A stretch of DNA of 64,000 nucleotides from Pipra filicauda (lineage: Eukaryota > Chordata > Aves > Passeriformes > Pipridae): the NCBI RefSeq assembly GCF_003945595.2, contig NW_024104378.1, positions 434,001 through 498,000 on the forward strand, written 5' to 3'. The translations under genes were made by a program, and so were the position numbers. The notes below the pieces were generated by a model, which made no database searches, was not told where the DNA came from, and was given only the letters and a program-made list of their open reading frames with translations. Position 1 is the first letter of the stretch, and every line of letters begins with the position of its first letter. Below are positions 21,901-31,829 of the stretch, piece after piece.

Positions 21901-24116
21901 CCACAGGTCCTTTTCCAGCTTTCCAGCCACTCTTCCCCCAGCCCGGAGTGTTCCATAGGGTTGTTGTGACCCAAGGGCAGGACCCAACACTTGGCCTTGT
22001 TGACTCTCACTCCACTGGCCTCAGCCCATGGATTCAGCCAGTCCCAATCCCTCTACAGAGCTTCCTGTCCTCCTGCAGATCCACATCCCACCCTTGTTTG
22101 GGGAAGCAAACCAGGGACAGCCAGTAACTCCCCTTCTCTGGCACCATGGCTGTGGGATTGGGATAGGGATGGGGACTGGCAGCTTTACCTTCTTGCTGCA
22201 GCCTCTGCAGGGAGCCTTGTAGGATGAGAGCTGCTTCTCCACGTTGGAAGCCTTCTCCACCTTTTTGGGATCAAAGGGCACGCGGCAGAGCGGGCACAGC
22301 GGGGATGGCACCTGCAGGCAGGGCTGCAGGCATTCCCCACAAAACCTGGGAGCACAGAACGGGACTGAGCACCCCGGGAAGAAAAGCAGGATCCCATCGG
22401 GGCATACCCATTCCCAGGGACTCCCAGCACCCCAAAACCCAGGGATCAGTAGCCCAACTGGGAGAACTGGGAGGTTGGGAGAGGGTGAGAGGAGGCCCCC
22501 AAGATGCTCCCTGCACGTACAGATGATTCCGCTGCTCTGAGACTGGATTTGAAAGGAGCCAAACAAAAATGGTGCTGAGTATCCAGGTCAGGCAGGGATG
22601 GAGTGAGCACATTAGAGCCCAGATCACTTCCTTCCAAGGTCCTTATATCCCCAGGAGTGTGGCTGAGGAATCCAGGTGGGGAGGAGGTGCAGGAAAGCAC
22701 CTCCAGGCACAAGGCAAAGCAGCTCTGTCCTCAAAATCCAATTATCCCAGCATTCATGTCCCTTCCTACCCAGCTCTTGTCATCAGGAACAGAGAATGAA
22801 ACACCTCAAACCCTCTGCCACTGCAAGGGGAGTAGGAATGAGCAAGGGGGATCGTGGAGGGGATCTGGAATTGTCCCCAGCCTCAAACAAGCTAGAGGGG
22901 AATAAGTGAGGCAGCACTGGAGCTCCAAGCAAAGCCACAGGCCCACTGGGGGTGTCCTCAAAATCAGATGGAAAACTGGATGAAGGTGTTCCTGAAATGC
23001 TGGGGGGACAAAGAGACAAGAGTTTGAGAGGTCCTGGGGTGGGAGCCAGGTCTGGAAGCAGAGGGAGCTCTGGGTGGTCAGTGGGACACCCACATCAGAT
23101 CCAGGCTGGGGAACACTGAGGGGGACAGGGCAGCACCCCATCCCCAAAGAGGGAAGGATCAAGGATGAGGACAAGGGGGGAGGGATGGGGGTCCCAGTAC
23201 CAGATTTGGGGGATGGATAGGGGTCCCAGTACCAAGATAGGAGGAATGGGATGGGGGTCCAGAGATGAGAGCGATGAGATGGAGATCCCGGTGCTGCATG
23301 GGAGAGGCGGTGGTCTCGGTACCAGGATGAGATGGGTAGGAATGGGGGTCCCATTATTTGACCGGGGGTGGGATGGGATGATGCTGAATTTAGGGGTGGG
23401 ATGGGGGTCCCAGAAACAGACTTAGGGGGACGAGATGAGGATCCTGGGATGGGAGGGGTGAGATGGGGGCCCCAGCGTGGGATGGAGGACTGGGATGAGG
23501 GTCCCGGTATCAGGATGGGAGGAGTGGGCATAGGGGTCCTGGTACTTGACAGGGGGTGGGATGGGGGTCTCGGTACCAGGATGGGAGGGATGGGAATGGG
23601 GGTCCTGGTACAGAACCATCCCAGAGATGGGAATGGGGGAGCCAGTGTGGGATATTTGACTGGGGCTGGGATGATACATCAGTATCGGGATGCCCCGTAC
23701 TGAACCATCCCGGTGTGGGATGGGGGACGCGGTGTGGGTTGGGGGTCCCAGTATTTGACTGGGAGTGGGGTGAGGGTCCCGGTACTCGACTGGGGGTGGG
23801 ATGGGGGTCTCGTCGCCGGCCAAGGTCACTCAGTAGTGAGCCCCAAGGGATCCCAGCGCCAGGATATCGCCCAGCGACCGCACCGCGCCCGTCGCCGGGT
23901 CATCCCGGGGGTCCCCACCGCCCCCGCCCGGGCCCCGTCTCACGTGTGCCCGCAGCCCGCGATGCCGACGGCGCGGTGGAACACCTCGAGGCAGATGGGG
24001 CAGCTGAACTGCGCCTCCAGCGCCTCGGCCGCGGCCCCGGGCCCGGGGGCGGCGCGGGGGGGCCCGGCCGGGCCCTGCGGCCGCTGCGCCGCCGCCACCA
24101 GCAGGCTCCGGAACAT
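18947..24116 (-). CDS. RNF166: RING finger protein 166, 6 exons, 243 aa
   Basis: Minus-strand exons: 23944-24116, 22189-22345, 20667-20779, 20259-20373, 19847-19954, 18947-19012. They join in frame to 243 aa (human 237). Exon 1 starts [11 protein letters not shown] and begins the RING (CPICLEVF...CGHT). Exon 2 completes it (CGECLQPC...CPLCR). Exon 3 has the [13 protein letters not shown] zinc-binding region and exon 4 the CPYCGARNL...H finger. The last exon is the ubiquitin-interacting helix [20 protein letters not shown]166 is an E3 ubiquitin ligase of the RNF114/RNF125/RNF138 group, linked in mammals to autophagy adaptor p62 and antiviral signalling. It is divergent from CTU2, with 266 bp between start codons. 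Intron 2 holds a CR1 and intron 1 a minisatellite. Confidence 0.97.
21268..22085 (-). mobile_element. CR1 LINE fragment with ORF2 remnant in RNF166 intron 2
   Basis: On the minus strand the sequence reads as the C-terminal part of the CR1 reverse-transcriptase ORF: remnants near [19 protein letters not shown] and [11 protein letters not shown] are recognisable, then the 3' region. The plus strand shows the familiar 'atcattttggttggaaaaga' start. Frameshifts and stops show it is dead. Confidence 0.92.
23155..23825 (+). repeat. About 40-bp minisatellite in RNF166 intron 1
   Basis: Roughly 15 diverged units of the type 'gggatgggggtcccagtacc' followed by 'aggatgggaggaatgg' run from 23155 almost to the exon 1 side of the intron. 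Confidence 0.85.
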
Positions 24117-24382
24117 GGCGGCGCCGGCGGCGGGGCGGGCGCGGCGTCACGGGGCGGCACCGCCGCGTCAGCGCCGCGCGACCGGAGCGCTCGGGGACAC
24201 GGCGGGACACGACGGGATACACCGGGACACGGCGGGATACACCGGGACACGGCGGGGCCGAGAGGAGCCGAGCGGGCCCCACCGGGACTGAGCAGGATCC
24301 ACCGGGACACACCGGGACTCAGCAGGATCCACCGGGACACACCGCGACCCACCGGGACTGACCGGGGCCGAGCGGCACCTCC
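24117..24382. promoter_or_regulatory. Shared two-way promoter of RNF166 and CTU2, partly a minisatellite
   Basis: Only 266 bp separate the two divergent start codons. The interval is a CpG island without TATA. Its middle, 24185-24360, consists of short repeats such as 'cgggacacggcgggatacac' and 'caccgggactgagcaggatc' built on a CCGGGACAC core. Confidence 0.75.
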
Positions 24383-27300
24383 ATGTGCGACGTGTCGGGT
24401 GACGGTGGCGGGTGCGGGGCGGACGCGGAGCCGCCGCGGCGCCGCCGCGCACCGAGAGACAGGTGGGAGCCCGCTCGGGACCAGGATGAACCCCCGGTAA
24501 CCTCCCGGTATCCCCCAGACATCCCCGCCGTGCTGCCTCCGGTATATCCCCTGTGCTCCCCCAGTACCCCCCGGTACCGCTCCGTTCTTCTCCCGGAAGT
24601 GTTCACGATATCTCTCTGGTACCCTCTGGAGCTGCCTCTGGTGCTGCCCCCTCCCCCCCGGTGCTGCCCCTGTACCCCCTGGTGCTCCCCCTGGTACCCC
24701 CCGGTAATGCCCGGTAGCCCCTCGTGCTGCCCTGGGACTGGGACCGCCGCCCCCCCGCTCGGTACCGCCCCCGGGGGGGGTCGAGTCCCGGTGTCCCCGG
24801 TGACTGGTCGTGTCCCCACAGCCACCCCCGAACCTGCATGAAGTGCGGGCAGGGCACGGCCGCCCTCATCATCCGCGTCGGGGACCCCTTCTGCCGGTGA
24901 GGGATCGGACGGGGACAATGGGATGGGGGACATCAGGCTGGGGGCTATTGGGTGTTCGGGATGTTTGGGCTTGGGGACACCGGGACTTGGGGATATTGGG
25001 ACATCAGGGCTTGGGGACATTGAGTCTTAAGGATGTGGGGAATTGGAGACATTGGGTCTTGGGAACATGGGAGCCTGGGGACGTTGTGTCTCATGGACCT
25101 TTGTTTCTGGGACATTGGGTCTCAGGGAAGTGGGGGCTTGGGGACATGGGGTCTCTGAGGCATCAAGTCTCAGGGACGTTTGGTGTCTGGGATGTTGGGA
25201 CTTGTGGACATGGGATCTCTGAGACATTGGTCTCAGGAAAAAGGCTGGGAGTGGGGGACTTGAGGACGTTGGGGCTCAGGGTCATGTGGCCTGGGGGCAG
25301 TGGAACAGACTCAGGGGTTCCCACAGCGGCTGCTTCCGTGAGTACTTCGTGCACAAATTCCGTGCAATGCTGGGCAAGAACCGCGTCATCTTCCCGGGAG
25401 AGAAGGTACCAGGGGTGGGGGAATGCAGAGGGGGGACCCAGTGGTGGCACCAGGGCCGGTGACTGTCCTTGCTGTTCTCGCAGGTGCTGCTGGCGCTGTC
25501 GGGGGGCTCAGCCTCCAGTGCCATGGTCCGGCAGGTGCAGGAGGTGAGAGGGGGGCTCGGGAGGGGTCGGCAGGGGGGGCACAGCTCACCCGCCCTGCTC
25601 ACCCTGTGCCTCTGACAGGGGCTCAGCCGGGAGGCGGCTAAGAGGCTCCGCTTCATCCCCGGCCTTGTCTACGTTGAGGGTAAGGATGAGCCCTGCTGCC
25701 TGCTCCGTGTCCAACTGCCCATTCCCAGACCTGTTCCCAGCCCATTCCTGGCCCTGCTGCATGCTCAGTGTCCAACTGCCCATTCCCTGTCCCGCTACCT
25801 GCTCCCAGCTCTGCTGCCCCTTCCCTTCCCCGGTGTCTGTTCCCTGCCTCACTGCCTGCTCCCTGCCCCATTCCCAGCCCCACTCCCCCCTCCCTGCCCC
25901 ACTACCTGCTCCCAGCATAGGATCCCACTGCACCATGCCAGACCCAGGGTGCTGCCACCCAGCCCAGCAAGGCCGTGGCACCCTGGGTTGTCCTCCTGGC
26001 CCCATGGGTGCGGTGGGTGCCCCCTCCTCACTGTGACAGTGGCCCTGGCACTGCCCACCTGCCTTCCAGAGGGAGCTGTGCGCAGGCAGAGCCCAGAGCA
26101 GCGGGAGCAGACCCTGGCCCACATGGAGACCCTGCTGCGGGCCACTGGCTTCCCCTACCACGTGATCCACCTGGAGGAGGTATTGAGGTGACATGGGGAC
26201 AGGTGCTGAGGTGAGGGGACACAGCTGGACACCCCAACTTCCCCCTGTATCTATTTCTGCCCCACAGGCACTGGAGCTGCCCCCATCCATCTTACAGCCA
26301 GGGCCAGAGCAGTCCAGCAAGTCCGGCCCATCTGGCCCCTCCTACAAGGAGGCTGTGGACAGCTTTATCCAGCAGAAGCGACAGGAGGCGGAGGGGGACA
26401 GTGCCACCCCTCTGCCTGGCCATAGCACCCAGGACATGCCAGTGGGACCCCCATACTCTCCCCGCCTGCCTGACACTGCCCAAACCCAGGAGCTGCTTCG
26501 GATCTTCGAGGCCGTGGAGACAGCAACAGCACGGGAGGAGCTGCTGCAGATGCTGCGGTGAGGGGCTGATCCTGCCCGGTTCCAGCACCAGCATGGCATG
26601 GTGGCTCTGAACCGGTGTCACCTCATCCCCAGGACCCACCTCATCCTGCAGATGGCCCGGAGCAGGGGCTACTCCAAGGTGATGACGGGCGAGACCTGCA
26701 CCCGTGTGGCCATCAAGCTCCTCACCAACCTGTCGCTGGGCCGTGGTGCCTTCCTTGCCGTCGACACGGTGAGCTGGGGACGGTCACCTGCACCTGAGGG
26801 GTGACATGATGCCATGGAGGGTATCCAAGGCTTGGTGGTGGCACAGTCCCCTGGCAGCCACACATCCACAGGGCTTCACGGACAAACGTCACGGCGATGT
26901 GATGGTGGTGCGGCCCATGCGGGACTACACGGCCAAGGAGATCGCCTTCTACAACCACTTCTTCAACATCCCCACCGTCATCGTGCCACCCCTCTTCACC
27001 AAGGTAGGGGTGGCCCATGTTGGGGATCCCAAGCTGTGTCTCCATGGTGGGGACAACCTCCCAGTCTTGCCCCTACCCTCTCCACTTGCCCCCACAGCGC
27101 CGGGAGAAGCCCAGCATCCACCACCTGATCGAGCGCTTCCTCCTGGGGCTGCAGGAGGATTTCCCCTCCACCATCAGCACTGTTTACCGGTACAGGGACC
27201 TCCATGTGGAGGTACAGTGGGGTGGGGGGAGTGAGTGGGGGATTGGGGTGCACTCACCCTGTGTTGGCTGCAGGACAGGGGAGAAGCTGAGCCCAGACCC

Positions 27301-27964
27301 AGCCAAGGCCAGCAGCGAGTCCCAGCGCTGCCTCCTCTGCCTCTGTGGCCTGGACATTGAGGGAGGTGAGTGGGTTGGGCATGGGGGGCTCAGAGGATTT
27401 GGGGAGCAGCCGTGCACCCCACAATTGCCCCCCTGCCCTCTGGCTCTTGCAGAGGAGGAGTTGGCCCTGGAGCCCACACTGATCTGGGAGGAGCTGGAGC
27501 CAGTGGGGAATGGGTGCTGCCAGCAGGGGTGAGCATGTGGGCAGGGGGGATTCCAGCATTCCATACCCCCTCCGAGGCCACCCCAGTGGCACCAATGAGT
27601 GTCCCTGTCCTTGTCGCTGTTCCCACAGGGCTGAGAAAAAAGCTGCCTATATTCCACTACTGTGCTACAGTTGCCGCCTCACCTTCAAGGAGCTGGTGAG
27701 GCTTTTGAGGTGCAGTGGGGTGGTTCTCCATGGGGATGGGGATCTCCAGCCTCACCCCTCGTCTCTTGCAGGGCCCCCTCACCACACTGCCACCGTACAT
27801 GCGTGCTGAGGCCCAGCGCAGGATCCACAGGTAAGGGGGGGTGGGAGTCCCCTCCCCACTAGCTCAGCCCCCAATGCCATGTCCATCCATCCAGTGTGTC
27901 CATCCCTTGCAGTGCAGAGATGGAGCGGCAGACACAGGAGAACCAGGAGCGCAGCAAGAGCTGA
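24383..27964 (+). CDS. CTU2: Cytosolic thiouridylase subunit 2, 15 exons, 486 aa
   Basis: Exons: 24383-24462, 24822-24896, 25327-25405, 25484-25543, 25619-25679, 26070-26179, 26268-26557, 26633-26768, 26872-27003, 27098-27189, 27274-27365, 27453-27528, 27629-27695, 27772-27830, 27913-27964. They close in frame to 486 aa (human 515). Features: an N-terminal zinc-binding CMKCGQ...CRGCF, KFRAMLGKNRVIFPGEKVLL, the degenerate PP-loop LSGGSASSAM, MARSRGYSKVMTGETCTRVA, then RHGDVMVVRPMRDYTAKE and paired cysteines (CLLCLCGL, CYSCRLTF). CTU2 works with CTU1 and the URM1 sulfur carrier in the 2-thiolation of wobble uridine 34 in Lys, Glu and Gln tRNAs. It is divergent from RNF166 and convergent with PIEZO1. 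Confidence 0.97.
24955..25290 (+). repeat. GGGACATTGGG-type minisatellite in CTU2 intron 2
   Basis: Units like 'cttggggacattgagtctta' and 'gggacattgggtctcaggga' repeat about 12-15 times at roughly 20-25 bp. Confidence 0.8.
25690..25920 (+). repeat. Pyrimidine-rich repeat in CTU2 intron 5
   Basis: Diverged units such as 'gtgtccaactgcccattccc' and 'ctgctccctgccccattccc' fill most of the intron. Confidence 0.7.
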
Positions 27965-28211
27965 AGGGGTTGGGAACAGTGGAGGACACAGACTCTCGTC
28001 CCTCAGTGGCACTACTGGGGCAGGTGCCAGCCCCACCAGAGCTTGGTGGGGACCCCTGGCACCCATTTCTGCTCCAGCCAAGGGCAGGAAGAGCCCCCAC
28101 CCCCCCATTTACTGGGGGCCAGGAGTGCTGGTAACCCCAGGGTAGCATGTCCCTGGTCCCCCCACCCTCCCTGCCCCAGCTACCTGTCAGCCAAGGAGGC
28201 CTCAAGTTTGT

Positions 28212-28236
28212 TTTATTCAATATCTATATAAATAAA
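28212..28236. terminator. Overlapping poly(A) signals of convergent CTU2 and PIEZO1
   Basis: TTTATT at 28212-28217 is AATAAA for PIEZO1 on the minus strand. AATAAA at 28231-28236 serves CTU2 on the plus strand, with a second possible one near 28247. Cleavage lies downstream of each signal, so the two mature transcripts should overlap at their 3' ends. Confidence 0.65.
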
Positions 28237-28719
28237 CCATTTGAATTAATAAAAAACAAAAACAAACTCGAAGTCAACAAGTGTCTAAAGTCCAACTGGG
28301 GTTGCCAGAACCCCTCCCCCCAACTGGAGGGGCCATAACTCAGGACCCCCATCCTGGAGATGGGGGGGCTATTGCTTTTGAGTTCAACCTGGTTCTGGAA
28401 CAGGGTTGGGGACAAGGGAGAGGGTACAGGCTGGCTCCTGACCTCCCCATCCCCACCTGGCAGCCAGGGGCACCCAGGGGGTGGGGGGACCACCTGCTGT
28501 CCCCCTCCCTGGGAAGGCACAACGTGGTCTGTGCAGGTGGAACAGCTTCAAAACAACGTAAGAAAAACATCCAGAAAAACATCCTCCCTCAAAGCGAGCG
28601 GCCAGAACCCCACATCCCACTGCCTCCCGGGGCAGGATGCGGCCCCAGCTTTGGAGGGGCTGGTTAAGGCATTGGCGGTGATGCCCCTGTGAGGGGGGGG
28701 CTGGAGCCCCTTCCTCTTA

Positions 28720-31700
28720 TTACTTCTCCCGTGTCCACTTGATCATGGTCTCGGGTGAGCGGTAGAGGAAGATGAGCTTGGCGTAGAGCTCTTCCTCCAG
28801 CTCCAGCTCACCCGTCTCCCGCACCAGGAAAATATCCTGGCACAGCTTCAGGATCCGATCCACACATGGCAGCTCCTCGAACATGATGGAGTGAGAGATC
28901 TCACTGAAGAACCCCCGCACGAACTTCCCAATCACCAGCACGATGGACACGTACAGCCCCATGACCCTGCAAGGGGGACACACATCCTGTATCCCTGAAT
29001 CCCACCATCCCTTCCCTTCACACCCCACCCGGTGGTTGGAGCCCCCCAACACCCTCTGCCCCCTTCACGTACCCATAGCCAGCCAGGAAGCCCAGGCTCG
29101 GGGGGCTGACTTTGTCGTTGAAGATGATCATGGGCAGGATGTTGCCATCCTCGGGGGGGGCGTCTTTCAGCCGCAGCACCCACCACTCCACAAAGTTGTC
29201 GCTCCCTCGGCCCCTGCGCTCCCGTTTCAGCTGCACCTCCACATCCAGGTAGCTGTCGTGGCCATCTGGGGGGTGACACCATCAGGGCACGGCCTGGCTG
29301 CTGTGCTCTCAAGGATGAGTTTTTGGGGGAGGACATGGTGGGACTCATGTCCTCCCCATCTTCAAGGAGGTGGCACCATCAGCGACCAGCACAGCTGCTG
29401 GTGTGTCCCCAGTGCTGACTTTTATTGGGAGGGGGAAATAGTGGGACTCATGTCCTCCCCATCTGCAGGGCAGTTGGTACCATCAGGGCACAGCATGGCC
29501 ACTAGTGGGCACCCAGTGATGGTTTTTTCAGTGGAGGGACTTGGTGGGACCCATGTCCTCCCTGTCTGCAGGGGGTGGCACTATCAGGGCAGAGCACAAC
29601 TGCTGGTGGGCACCCAATGATGAATTTTTTTTAGGGCAAGGCACACTGGGACTCATGTCCTCCCTGTCTTCAAGGGGATGGCACCATCAGGGCACTGCAC
29701 AGCAGCTGGTATGCCCCAGTGCTGATTCTTTTGGGGGTCATGGTGGGACCTACCCGGCAGGAGCTGCTCAACAGGTTCAGCATCAACATCGTTGGGCGCC
29801 CGGATGTATCTGGGGAATAGGTTGGCCACTTGGCTGCAAGAAAGTGGGGTGAGGTGAGGAGGGGGGTTACACCATCCTGCCAAGCATGAGGGTCTGGTTC
29901 CCCCCCTCCTCAGGGGACACTCACACGGGGGCATCCCGGGTGCCCTCCAGCAGCTGGGCCAGCTGCAGGCGCTCGGGTGCACCGGGCACCAGGTCGTTGC
30001 TGTGCTTGTTAAAGGCGGTCTCCACCGTGCCCCCCTTGCCCAGATCCCTGTGGATAGTAGAGACTGAGTGTGTGTAGTGACTGAGTGTGCCATGCAGGCA
30101 GGGCTGGACCCCCCCTTGCCGTGCCAGCAGTACCTCTGGAAGGACCAGGAGAAGCGGACGGTGATGTCGGAGGAGCTATTCAGCAGCTCCTCCCGCATCT
30201 GCTCGCGGCTGGGGGGGCTGACGCTCCAGAGTGAGCCCGAGCTGCCCTCGATGTGGACAGTCACTATGTCCTCGTAGCCGTAGAGGGTGATGAACTGCAT
30301 AGCCACCTGCCGTGGGGGGGACACAGCTCAGCCCCACCACGGCATCTGCCAGTCCCCCAGGCAGGTTTTGGGATGGGGGGAGGATTTACCGGGTCATGGT
30401 CGAAATGCCGGGTGAGGTCTTCGTAGTCATCGGGGGTGAAGGGCTTAATGGATTGCTGCTGGGCGCTCATGGTGAACAGTGGCTAGGGTGGACAGGGGGC
30501 CATGAGCAGGGCAGGGGACCCCAGTGTCTCATCAGGGGACCCCCAGCACACCCCCTATGCATCCTCACCTCATACCCCCCCAGCTGGAGGGTGACAGTGA
30601 CGTCAATGGGGTGGTTGACGATGCCCACCACGGAGCGCACCAGCGACATGAAGAGCAGGGGGAACCAGATGATGCACACGAGGAAGAGGATGATGAGGCC
30701 CCCCATGCCATACTTCACAACCTTCTTCTTCTTCTGCCCCTTGGGCTGGGGGTATTTCTGGGATGGGAAGGAGACAGCACACAGTGTTGAGAAGGTGCAG
30801 GGGGACCCCAAACAACAAGAGGCTTAGTGGGGGGCCCTTCCTGGCATAGGGGGGACTGTACCTTCTCAGTCTCACGGCTGCACTTGATGATGAAGATGTT
30901 GGCATAGATGTCCTCCACACACATCCAGTTGGAGAGAGACAGTGTGGTGTCCGTCCAGACCCAGTCCATCACAGCGCGCAGCTCCACCAGGAAGGGCACG
31001 AGGCGAAATCTGGGGGGGACACAGGGAGGGGAGGTGGTATGGCACCCTTGGGGTGCCTGGAGGTCCACGCAGCCCTGTGCCGTACCCCTGGAAGAGGAAG
31101 AGGTTGAGGTAGTTGTATTTCTTGGTAAGGAAGTTGCCCAGGATGCGGGTGGGATAACCGCAGCGGATCTGGTAGGCCGACAGCGCAAAGTAGATGCACT
31201 TCACGAAGTACCATAGCTGGGCCACCATGTTGAGGTTGAACAACCTGCAGGAGGGACATGTCACCCCTCAGCCACCTGTCCGGCCAGCCTGGGCCACCAT
31301 GTGGGCTCGGGGACACAAAGGTGCCACCCAAGGACTACACTGTGCCATGGCAGGGCATCCCTAGGGGATTCTCAGTACCTTTCAGTGACCGCTGGCACGA
31401 TAAAGAACATCCAGACGTGGATGCCAAAGACCAGGACGACCTGGAATATGAGCTTGCCCAGCACAGTTTTGCGGAGGTAGAGCGCGCGGTCGATGATCAT
31501 GGTGGTGAACTGGAAGAGCAGCATGACCAGGAAAGCCTGCGGCACTTGGTTTTCTGACAGTGAGGAGGTGATGTCGGTGGCTGCCGTGTGTTTCTGAGAT
31601 GCAGGAGAGGTCAGCATATGGTCAGGCCGCACCCTGCAGTGGGGGCTTGCCGGTCAGTGCCCTGTGGGACCCCTTGCTCACCCCAAAGGCCCAGAAGCCA

Positions 31701-31829
31701 AAGACGATGATGATGAAGTCGACCACGTCGACCAGGAACATGAAGGCGTAGACATCGGTGGCCGCGCGGTTCTCGGTGTGCAGAATGTCCTTGAAGAATT
31801 TGCGCACCGGCTGGTACATGTTCTGTGCT
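28720..31829 (-). other. PIEZO1: PIEZO1 exons 39-49 (anchor, cap and pore)
   Basis: Exons: 31682-31829, 31379-31593, 31086-31244, 30862-31009, 30569-30757, 30390-30482, 30134-30306, 29925-30047, 29754-29833, 29073-29265, 28720-28966. This is the best conserved third: [52 protein letters not shown], the lysine cluster and outer helix ([18 protein letters not shown]), and the extracellular cap from about [10 protein letters not shown] to [16 protein letters not shown]. The inner helix and pore-end [20 protein letters not shown] follow. The donor of exon 46 must be the gtgagt after GCC CCC GT to keep frame. Confidence 0.95.
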
